Positions 1 through 6,713 of a stretch of 35,183 bases of DNA are shown in pieces (positions within the stretch are counted from its first letter, which is position 1; every line of letters starts with the position of its first letter). The translations under genes and the position numbers were made by a program. Origin of the DNA: Tahibacter caeni (GTDB lineage: Bacteria > Pseudomonadota > Gammaproteobacteria > Xanthomonadales > Rhodanobacteraceae). Below the pieces are notes generated by a model. It was not told where the DNA came from and did not search any database. It saw only the letters and a program-made list of their open reading frames with translations. The stretch spans positions 1 through 35,183 of the forward strand of contig NZ_JANFVR010000014.1 of the NCBI RefSeq assembly GCF_024609805.1, in the 5' to 3' direction.

Positions 1-175
1 TCACCTTCAGCGGATACGGCGGCCGGCCGTTCCCCGCCTTCGGGTACACCGGTTCGATCAGATTCAACAGGATCGTCCACGGAATCACCTGCTCCATCTC
101 CGCCAGGAACGTCTCCCGGCGTGTCCGCTTGCGCTTGCTCGCGTACTCCCCGTCGCCAAAGCTCATCTGGTCCAT
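1..175 (-). CDS. IS5-family transposase, N-terminal part (runs off the window)
   Basis: The minus-strand frame begins at an ATG at 175 with MDQMSFGDGEYASKRKRTRR and continues through V-I-P-W, L-I-E-P-V-Y-P-K and G-N-G-R-P-P-Y-P-L. This is the conserved N-terminal region of IS5-subgroup DDE transposases, which cut and paste the element. Only about 58 residues are visible, before any catalytic aspartate, so intactness cannot be judged. A second in-frame ATG at 166 is possible, but the longer start matches the usual family beginning. The gene sits at the edge of the AT-richer island and probably contributed to its mobility. Confidence 0.8.
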   Translation of the reverse strand, partial: MDQMSFGDGEYASKRKRTRRETFLAEMEQVIPWTILLNLIEPVYPKAGNGRPPYPLKV

Positions 176-243
176 CGCGCGCGGTCCTCGTCGGGTAGTG
201 GCACTATCTCAGCACAATGGGGCGGACTTGTTCAGACCTTCCC
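1..243 (-). mobile_element. IS5-family insertion sequence, 5' end only
   Basis: The window opens inside an insertion sequence that reads leftward. The transposase start lies at 175, and the DNA between it and about 243 is the non-coding end of the element. On the minus strand that end begins near GGGAAGGTCTGAACAAGTCC, which looks like a terminal inverted repeat. The following CTAA or TAA is compatible with the short target duplication of IS5 elements. The other end lies outside the window, so neither the inverted repeat pair nor the duplication could be confirmed. Confidence 0.7.
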
Positions 244-303
244 TAACTGAATCTGTTATCGGCCGGTAGTATTCCGTGCGTATTGCAAAAGAGGGGGTTC
301 GCC

Positions 304-1266
304 ATGTTCTTTACAAATGTCAGCGAGAGTAATCTTGGCCGGCGGTATGAGCGACTGCTTATGGTGTCTGCACCACTTGCGGTTGCCGAAATTCTCGTCC
401 TTTTAGTTTCCTACGCAGGTACAAACGCAATAGATCGAGTGCGCGGCTCGTGCTTGTCGAAATACGCTACAGCGCTCGAAGCGAATCTAGACAAACTCGA
501 ATCCGCTTGGGATCCGAAAAGGGCAGAGCCAGGACATTGGTCCTATGGGCTGGAGCAATTCCTTGTTCATCAGCAAATTCGAAAAATAGTGAGGGAAGTC
601 CCCATGTCAATCGGGGAAATCGACTGCCTCAGTGTTGAAAACGAGATCACTATTCCGGAGGTAAGAGAAAAGCCCGCTGTCTTAGTGGAGCGGCTTAAGG
701 TCGAGGCCAGCAAGCTTCTAAAGACGCCGCTCGCTGTCGGCAAGGTAACTCTTCCAGACAAAGCCTCCGTCAGCTTCATAGGGATGAAGTTCGAAGTCGA
801 GGTCACAGATCTCGCTCGAATTCTTCAGCTCGTGCTTGGTCCGGTGATCTTGCTTTGGCTTGGCAGTCTCTCAGCAACTCGAAACGCTGAAACACAGAAG
901 ATCGCTGTAACCGAGCAATTCGAGAAAGTTTTTCCACACTACGTCAATGGATATCCCACCGGGAACATGCTCATCATCAAAAGGAAGTCTCGATATCTTC
1001 CCAGGCCGGAAAGCTGGATATTCTTTTTTTACGCAATTGCGAGAGTGGTAGGGTTCGTACTAATCACCGCGGTGCCTGTCGGGGGCTACTTGGCAAGTGT
1101 TGCGATTGACTTTCCCCGTTCTTCCTGGCTCTTCTATGTAGTTCCAATGTTCGTCACCATAAGCTACTTCATGAACTGGGCAATCGAATTCATGCCTTGG
1201 CACTATACCAAACATTTTCCAAGTAAGTTTGATCGCGACGACCCACGCAGCCACAACTTGATGTAG
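304..1266 (+). CDS. hypothetical multi-pass membrane protein
   Basis: I do not recognise this family. The ATG at 304 is preferred because a GAGGGGG ribosome-binding sequence lies at 291-297; an upstream TTG at 283 has no such site. The predicted 320-residue protein has hydrophobic segments near residues 20-43, 174-192, 237-267 and 276-299. A soluble region of about 130 residues lies between the first and second. This suggests a four-helix inner-membrane protein with one large domain on one side. No catalytic motif is visible. Base composition is clearly lower in GC than the chromosome to the right. It lies between an IS5 and an IS3 element near a probable antiphage gene, so it was probably acquired horizontally. 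A link to defence is only a guess. Confidence 0.75.
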   Translation: MFFTNVSESNLGRRYERLLMVSAPLAVAEILVLLVSYAGTNAIDRVRGSCLSKYATALEANLDKLESAWDPKRAEPGHWSYGLEQFLVHQQIRKIVREVPMSIGEIDCLSVENEITIPEVREKPAVLVERLKVEASKLLKTPLAVGKVTLPDKASVSFIGMKFEVEVTDLARILQLVLGPVILLWLGSLSATRNAETQKIAVTEQFEKVFPHYVNGYPTGNMLIIKRKSRYLPRPESWIFFFYAIARVVGFVLITAVPVGGYLASVAIDFPRSSWLFYVVPMFVTISYFMNWAIEFMPWHYTKHFPSKFDRDDPRSHNLM

Positions 1267-1354
1267 CAATGCCCTTATCAGTCCATCGGCAACGGTCCAT
1301 CCCCCTTAAAGTGAAGCCACCGAATAGTAGAGACTCTCGGCAAAGGAGAGTCTC

Positions 1355-1621
1355 ATGCGGAAGTCGAAGTACAGCGAAGTGCAGATTGCGGCGATCTTGA
1401 AGGAGGCGGAAGCCGGTGTGTCCGTGGCGGAAGTGGCGCGCAAACATGGGATCAGCGCAGCGACGTTCTACCAGTGGCGATCGAAGTACGGCGGCATGGA
1501 GGTGTCCGACCTGCAGCGGATGCGCGAGCTGGAACAGGAGAACGCCCGGCTCAAGCGTCTGTACGCGGACCTGAGCCTGGACCACTCGATCCTCAAGGAG
1601 ATGCTGACAAAAAAGTTCTGA
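1355..1621 (+). CDS. IS3-family transposase OrfA
   Basis: This 88-residue protein has a helix-turn-helix (residues about 8-45, including V-A-E-V-A-R-K-H-G-I-S and T-F-Y-Q-W-R-S-K-Y) followed by a leucine-zipper-like segment (L-E-Q-E-N-A-R-L-K-R-L). This is the standard DNA-binding OrfA of IS3 elements. The start ATG follows an AAAGGAG-like site. Near the end, A-AAA-AAG at 1609-1615 lies in the right phase for programmed -1 frameshifting, which would join OrfA to OrfB as the full transposase. OrfA itself looks intact. Confidence 0.92.
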   Translation: MRKSKYSEVQIAAILKEAEAGVSVAEVARKHGISAATFYQWRSKYGGMEVSDLQRMRELEQENARLKRLYADLSLDHSILKEMLTKKF

Positions 1622-2445
1622 CGCCCGAGCAGCGCCGAGCGGCGGTGGATTGGGCGATGGATGAGAAGCAGATCAGTCAGCGGCGAGCTTGCCGTATCAC
1701 GCAGCAGCCGCGTGTGACCCAGCGGCGGCAATTGCGCGGTCGGACCGTGAATGACGCCTGCGTTGAGTCGCGACTGCAGGCATTGGCCGAAGCGCATCCG
1801 GCCTGGGGTTGCCCACAGTTGCACCGGCAGTTGCGGCAGGAGGGCCATGTGATCAACCACAAGCGGACGTGGCGCCTCTATAGCGCGCTGGGACTGACCT
1901 TGCGTCGCCGGCGTCGGCGGCGGCCGATCGAGCGCGAGCCGCAACCTTTGTTGCAGCCGCTGCAACCCAATGCCTGCTGGTCGCTGGACTTCATGCACGA
2001 CGCGTTGGCCAATGGCCGAGCATTCCGGGCGCTGAATGTGATTGACGACTACGCGCGCGATGCGCTGGCCATAGAGATCGACTTCAGCCTCAGTGGTTCG
2101 CGTGTGGTTCGGGTGCTTGAGCAGCTATGCGAATGGCACGGCAAGCCCGTGATGATTCGTAGCGTCCAGGCTTGGGCGCGTGCCAAAGAAGTCACCTGGC
2201 ACTTCATTGAGCCGGGGTGTCCGGCGCAGAACGCTTACATCGAGCGATTCAATGGGACCTTCCGCGTCGAAGTGCTCGATGCGAACTGCTTCCTGACCTT
2301 GGCCGACGTGCGCGCGGAAACGCAGCGGTGGCTACCCATCTACAACGAGCAACGCGCTCATCAGTCCATCGGCAACCTGCCTCCGATGGCCTTCAAGCGA
2401 CAGTGGCAGCAGCGTCAGTCTCTACTTTCGGCTGGTATCGGTTGA
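1615..2445 (+). pseudogene. IS3-family transposase OrfB, lacking its second catalytic Asp
   Basis: This is the -1 frame relative to OrfA, reached by slippage at 1609-1615. It encodes an HTH_21-like segment and then the rve integrase core. The first catalytic Asp is in W-S-L-D-F-M-H-D, and the final Glu is in Q-N-A-Y-I-E-R-F-N-G. The middle motif, normally R-S-D-N-G-P-E-F plus several residues, is absent: the sequence jumps from V-M-I-R-S directly to V-Q-A-W-A-R at about 2163. An in-frame deletion of roughly 10-13 codons is the simplest reading. Without the second Asp the DDE site cannot work, so this copy should be immobile unless helped in trans. The exact deletion size needs an intact relative for comparison. 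Confidence 0.8.
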
Positions 2446-2467
2446 GGGGTATGGACCCGCTCCAACC

Positions 2468-4963
2468 TTACCAAAAACGGAGCCAGTCACTTCGGAAGTC
2501 TCGGAGCTTATTCTCAAAAGAACTCTGGCTGGTGGCAATTCGATCCGCAGAGTGCATCCAATCTTCCCACATGCTCGCGAGTTTGCTTCGAAAGCTGGGG
2601 CGTTCTTTCAGTAAATTTCTTAGCTGAAGTGCGTAGGTAAAAAACGTGATGTAAGGATGTTCACGTAACTCTCCGGATCCCGGGTTGCTTCGACTATCAA
2701 GTAGGGCGGCGTTGCCTTCCGAGAAAAAATCCCACGCGTCGTCTGGTGTTATGTTGGGCTGAACCGCCGCGCGGCATCTGACGACTCCTAACGTGTTTAG
2801 AGAAAAAGCGTGTCTGTGGAGCGAAACGCTTCGTTTCGAGAAAGAGTACGCTGTATCATGGCTTCCTGCGTCACTTTCCAGAAGTGCTCGTTGGTCCCAA
2901 TAGCGCCCGTTCCAAGAATAGTGCGTGCTCAGTTCCGAATACCACTCTCTAGCTGCTCGCGTGTTCTGCCCGAAGAGTGCGAGAACAACGCGCCGATCCA
3001 TCATTGCTCTTAGCAACCGATATGAGTATGTGCGGTTTCCCATTACTTGAGGGTTCAAAAGTGGCGAAATCAGTGCTGCGATATTCTTTGTTACATTATA
3101 AATTAGTGGAATGTTCAAATAGTCTTTTACAAAATGGTCTGCAAGTTGGCGGTGGCGCAGACGAAATCCGTTTCGGTCAACAACTAAGATGTCCCCGAAA
3201 ATCTCTCTGAAATCCTTGGTTAGATCGCCTTGTTGCCCGCTTCCTTTCATGAGCTGAGTTGCAATCGCCGTCGGTAGAGAGTAGCCAAGTCTATGCGTGA
3301 GGGCCGCTCCAGCAAGGACATTAACCTGTGATGTAGTTAGCGTACCTGTAAGCCTTTGATACTCTTGATCCATCCTGCGACGAAAGCCTCCGCCACCTTC
3401 TAAAGCGCTTAAGCTGGAAAAGAGGTCTCCACTATGGTCTTTTAGAAAAAAATCCCTCCACTCCTTAATGCTCCATTCCGTTGCCTGCCCCATGCGGCCG
3501 AAAGTGAGTCGACGCTCCCTGACTCTTTCAACATCGTTTCGATGAATAGTTCGATACACAAAGATTCTTGCATCAAAGTTGAGGTCGGATCGTAGCGCTT
3601 CGGTTCGAGCGTCCCGCTCTGCCAGAATTACAACTGCTCTCGTTCCGTGGGCTTCAATTTTCTTTAGAAGATCTCCAATGCCTTCTCCAAAGTCACCGGC
3701 ATTGTCAAAAATGAGTATCGAATTCGGGTTCGCTGCGAGCCAGGTGGCGATGGATTCCGTATCAATTGACTTTTCTTCACGAAAAATATAGGGACGCTTG
3801 CCGTGCGAAATGGCGACTCGGGCAAGTCGGAATAATGCGGAGCTGCGACCAGACGCGGGGGAGCCGGAGAGCAAGGCGACCCTCAGGTCGGTAGTACCTT
3901 GAGCGTCTTCGAACAGGTATTCACTTGCTTCTTCAGTTTTATGAAGAAATGCATCCTTATTAGCAAGAATATCTTGCCATGTAGGTTCATCTCCGCCAAA
4001 AAAATCTCGGTTATTCCTTTGACGATTTTCAGTCAAAGAAAGCGTGTCGAATTGTTGAATAAACGATATTTGAGTCGCAGTGCTAAGTGCTCCAGCCGAT
4101 CGCCCAGGATTTTCTACGAGGAATTGATCCAAGTCGCTCTGAAGCGCCTCAAAGAACACCTCTGCTGAGCATTCAGCTACTGCAATATTCCTCCGCTCTA
4201 ATTTTTTTCGCTGGCGAGAATCAACGGATTTCAGCACCGCAATTGTGCTTCGGCCGGTTGCCTCATAAGAGTTGGTGCCTCTTTCCAATGCAATTTCGAG
4301 GTCGAATTCTTCGCGTAGAGTTGCTCCGACCACTAGGAACGGTCGTTGATACCAGTTGCTCCAGAATTCTGAGTGCCAACTGCCATGTCCGAGAAGCGCG
4401 CCAGCATACTCTTCTAGCGAAAATATTAAACCTCTCAGTTCCTCGTCTAGGAGCTTCGCCCTGCCGTGCAGGTGAATTACCTGAATTTCGGTACTTCCAG
4501 CAACATCAGCTTTGAGCCTGTCTTGCCAATTTGTGACGTTTATTCTGTAGTCGCACAAGGGGTTCTTTTGAGCATTATCAAGCACATCATCTATGTTTAG
4601 GTTCCATATTCTAGCCCACCGAAATTTCAATACCTTGTAGTGCCAAGTGGGAACAGTGTTTAGAAAGATGCTTTTGAGGTAGTTCGAAAGTCTTTTCCTG
4701 CCGCAGTTTTCGCTATGGATAGCATCTTCGTACACTTCCTTTAGGTTGCCGAGCTCGCTTTCCGAGAAACCCAAAGAGAAGTCTTTGTTGATTCTTTCTG
4801 AAAGGCCCCAGCCGGTTGGTAAAGTTTCTCCGCTGTTTGCTGAAATAGCTGAGCAGCTAAATCCCGCGCCTAGCAGTAAATGGTAGTCGCCTTCAAGCAC
4901 TCCTTCTACGAGTTGAAGTGCGAGCTCGCGGGATAGTCCTACAGTCTCAAGGTGCTTTGTCAT
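2468..4963 (-). CDS. SIR2-domain / P-loop (STAND-like) protein, probable antiphage effector
   Basis: This 831-residue protein has an N-terminal SIR2_2-type domain (about 20-285). Visible motifs are the nucleotide-binding L-L-L-G-A-G-F-S (about 30-36), N-x-D in L-N-I-D-D-V-L-D (about 122-128), the catalytic-type His in I-H-L-H-G (about 166) and F-L-V-V-G-A-T-L-R-E. A P-loop NTPase follows, with Walker A G-S-P-A-S-G-R-S (about 367-374), Walker B I-L-I-F-D-N-A (about 416-422) and a sensor-like L-A-E-R-D. The C-terminal 250-300 residues look alpha-helical and repeat-like. In known systems (ThsA, DSR proteins, Avs5) SIR2 domains destroy NAD+ after phage sensing, and STAND modules do the sensing. 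Its low GC and IS neighbours support horizontal gain. No obvious partner gene is adjacent. The upstream ribosome site is weak. Substrate and trigger are inferred. Confidence 0.85.
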   Translation of the reverse strand: MTKHLETVGLSRELALQLVEGVLEGDYHLLLGAGFSCSAISANSGETLPTGWGLSERINKDFSLGFSESELGNLKEVYEDAIHSENCGRKRLSNYLKSIFLNTVPTWHYKVLKFRWARIWNLNIDDVLDNAQKNPLCDYRINVTNWQDRLKADVAGSTEIQVIHLHGRAKLLDEELRGLIFSLEEYAGALLGHGSWHSEFWSNWYQRPFLVVGATLREEFDLEIALERGTNSYEATGRSTIAVLKSVDSRQRKKLERRNIAVAECSAEVFFEALQSDLDQFLVENPGRSAGALSTATQISFIQQFDTLSLTENRQRNNRDFFGGDEPTWQDILANKDAFLHKTEEASEYLFEDAQGTTDLRVALLSGSPASGRSSALFRLARVAISHGKRPYIFREEKSIDTESIATWLAANPNSILIFDNAGDFGEGIGDLLKKIEAHGTRAVVILAERDARTEALRSDLNFDARIFVYRTIHRNDVERVRERRLTFGRMGQATEWSIKEWRDFFLKDHSGDLFSSLSALEGGGGFRRRMDQEYQRLTGTLTTSQVNVLAGAALTHRLGYSLPTAIATQLMKGSGQQGDLTKDFREIFGDILVVDRNGFRLRHRQLADHFVKDYLNIPLIYNVTKNIAALISPLLNPQVMGNRTYSYRLLRAMMDRRVVLALFGQNTRAAREWYSELSTHYSWNGRYWDQRALLESDAGSHDTAYSFSKRSVSLHRHAFSLNTLGVVRCRAAVQPNITPDDAWDFFSEGNAALLDSRSNPGSGELREHPYITFFTYALQLRNLLKERPSFRSKLASMWEDWMHSADRIATSQSSFENKLRDFRSDWLRFW

Positions 4964-5359
4964 TTGAAGTAGCTGCCGAAATTAGTGGCCTGTTCGAGGA
5001 ACAGAGTTTGGTTGTATATTTCAGTGCGTCGTAGATGCAAAAAGCGGCGCTCGATCGCTGGGTCTTGGCTTAGGGGGAACCTGTGGGTCGCCGCTGTTGA
5101 TAGTGCAAATATTATTTCGATTCCAGCGAGAAGCATCACTTGGGCAATGTTTTGTATCCTTCGATAACCAATCTCTCCGTGCTTAACAAGTGATTAAGTT
5201 GATAAGAGAAGGGGGCACGGCATTGCGAACAACAGCGTAACTCGCCAGTGCTTCTTCGTATTTCCCTCGTTTAAATTTTCTCTAGACTTGGAGAATGCGT
5301 GAAAAAAGCTTCACTTCATGACTGGTCGGGTCGTGCTGAATTGATATCGGGTTTAATCT
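4964..5359. other. non-coding AT-rich stretch at the island's right edge
   Basis: No convincing gene is present; the only open frames are short, with poor codon bias. The stretch must contain the promoter of the leftward SIR2 gene. Several AT-rich hexamers exist, but no -35/-10 pair with proper spacing stood out. GC rises sharply to the right of this region. Confidence 0.5.
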
Positions 5360-5999
5360 CATGCATGAAAGCGTAAGCGGCTTGGCCCCAATCGACTGAA
5401 GATCGCTGTGATGCCAGGTTTCATTGCCACCGCGGTTACGCTCCAGCCGGTACGATAGCGACGATGCCGGCTTCGCCGTCTCCCGCCATGCGATCAGCTG
5501 CGGCTTCGCATCTGGGTAGAACTCGTAGAACTCCGGCTGCGCTGTGGCTGGTGAGTTGTGTGATCTTGAGTCTGTTCTTGTCGTCGGCGACGTAGGCGAA
5601 CAACGAGGCGTTGGTCGTGCCGACGACGAAGCCGTTCGCGTCGTTGAGTTTTCCGCCGACGTTGAACATTTTGTAGGCACGTCGCTGTCGTTCCACGTAG
5701 TCGCACGGGCCAGGGAAGTTGTTGCGGAATTCGCCATCGGCGAGAGTGTCGATGTCGGTGATGATCAGGCCTTCTTCGCTATCCGTGATGAAGGCGTAGC
5801 GATGGATCAGGTGCGTCGGTTGTTTATTGCTGGCCGGAACCTTTCTTGCAGCCTCGTTCCGGGACAACGGCAAGGGCGGGATGTTGGCGGGTTCGGCGCA
5901 ATTCGCGCTATCCGGCGCCGCAGTGGCGTCTTGGTCTACGGTTCCAATGACGTAGGTCTGCTCATGAAAGCCAACGTCGTACATCGAAACGTCAGTCAT
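5360..5999 (-). pseudogene. decayed partial copy of the decahaem LVIVD protein (C-terminal part)
   Basis: Two minus-strand frames together match the C-terminal propeller of the protein at 6714-10616. One frame gives Y-A-F-I-T-D-S-E-E-G-L-I-I-T-D-I-D-T-L-A-D-G-E-F-R-N-N-F. The other then gives L-A-R-A-T-T-W-N-D. The first resumes with F-N-V-G-G-K-L-N-D-A-N and A-S-L-F-A-Y-V-A-D. The second resumes with P-Q-L-I-A-W-R-E-T-A-K-P. At least three frameshifts are therefore needed. About 125-130 residues of the intact protein, between W-N-D and the F-N-x-G-G-K segment, are missing. No haem motif is present. It is a degraded duplicate, probably left by a tandem duplication or recombination near the island border, and it should make no functional product. 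Confidence 0.85.
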
Positions 6000-6220
6000 G
6001 ACCCGCCCCCTGTATGGCAAAGTCGAAACGCAACCCCGATTGTCTTGCGCCCGCGCCGGTTGATGTCGGATAGGGGCGTGCGGCTGACAATAGGACTCGG
6101 CGGCGTTCAATGCAAGTTGCCATGTCCACCTTTACCGCTCGTTCGGTAGTCGGCGGGTCACTTGGCTTGGCTTGACGCAGTTTGCAGTGCGTCAATTTCC
6201 GCAAGCGCAGATGTATCGTT

Positions 6221-6580
6221 TTACTCTGTCGCTGTAATTTGTGCCGTTTGAAGAAGAGCTGCAGCCTCAGGGGATCTGCCTGTATCGAGCAGCGCTCGCG
6301 CCAGCCCTATCTGCTTAGTATGGAGGCTTTCGTCGGGAAACTCGGAGGACTGGGCGATCGCGAGTCGATACAGCTTTGTAGCGGCCCGCGGCCCCGTCGT
6401 GAAATCGGCCAGTGTCTCGGTAAGAAACGGATCTGGCTGACCAAGACGGCTCCGGTGGAGTGTTCGCAGGCGGCGGTAGGCGCCGCGGCGCGCGCGTGGG
6501 TTGCCGGCTTCTATGGCGTTGGCGATTCGCAGGGCGACTACGAGAATACGGTCGTAGAGGGGTTGGGGGATGTTTCGCAT
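6221..6580 (-). CDS. small hypothetical protein, possibly TPR-like
   Basis: This 119-residue frame starts at ATG 6580 (MRNIPQPLYDRILVVALRIA). The composition is soluble and mainly helical. The C-terminal stretch A-R-A-L-L-D-T-G-R-S-P-E-A-A-A-L-L-Q-T-A resembles one tetratricopeptide unit. There is no signal peptide or membrane segment. It lies downstream of the decahaem gene on the same strand, separated by a palindromic repeat, and upstream of the decayed copy. The family is not recognised. It could be a real small gene or the remnant of a larger TPR protein. Confidence 0.5.
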   Translation of the reverse strand: MRNIPQPLYDRILVVALRIANAIEAGNPRARRGAYRRLRTLHRSRLGQPDPFLTETLADFTTGPRAATKLYRLAIAQSSEFPDESLHTKQIGLARALLDTGRSPEAAALLQTAQITATE

Positions 6581-6642
6581 GGGGTTGCGAATGTGGTCAG
6601 TCGTGGAGCTGCCTATACAGTTGTGTTGCGGCGGTGCGGCTG

Positions 6643-6687
6643 AAACCCATTCCCACCCATGCCCTCCCCTTGAAGGGGAGGGTTTTT
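6643..6687. repeat. palindromic repeat, copy 1
   Basis: This copy carries the lead-in AACCCATTCCCACCCATG followed by a palindrome at 6662-6682. The palindrome has arms CCCTCCCCTT and the reverse complement around one central G, and five T residues follow. The same unit recurs at 10599-10641 and, inverted, at 10741-10786. For plus-strand transcripts, stem plus T-run could act as a terminator; this was not established. Confidence 0.85.
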
Positions 6688-6713
6688 GTGCTTTTCGGGA
6701 TGTCGGTTATCCG

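Larger units (their letters stand above)
1294..2457 (+). mobile_element. IS3-family insertion sequence (orfA + orfB)
   Basis: The two ends form imperfect inverted repeats. The left end reads GGTCCAT then CCCCCTTAA, and later AGTAGAGACT just before orfA. The right end carries AGTCTCTACT, and its reverse complement reads GGTCCATA then CCCCTCAA. The element encodes two overlapping transposase frames joined by a canonical -1 slippery site. A short target duplication was not evident, so the exact ends may be off by a few bases. It lies between the unknown membrane protein and the SIR2 gene, ending about 10 bp from the SIR2 stop codon. Confidence 0.85.

Noticed and set aside
5992-6220. Short overlapping frames between the decayed copy and the small hypothetical gene
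   Set aside because: Codon use and composition give no support, and no motif or start signal was seen.
6643-6687. Terminator for the decahaem gene
   Set aside because: The T-run lies on the plus-strand side of the stem, the wrong side for the minus-strand gene.
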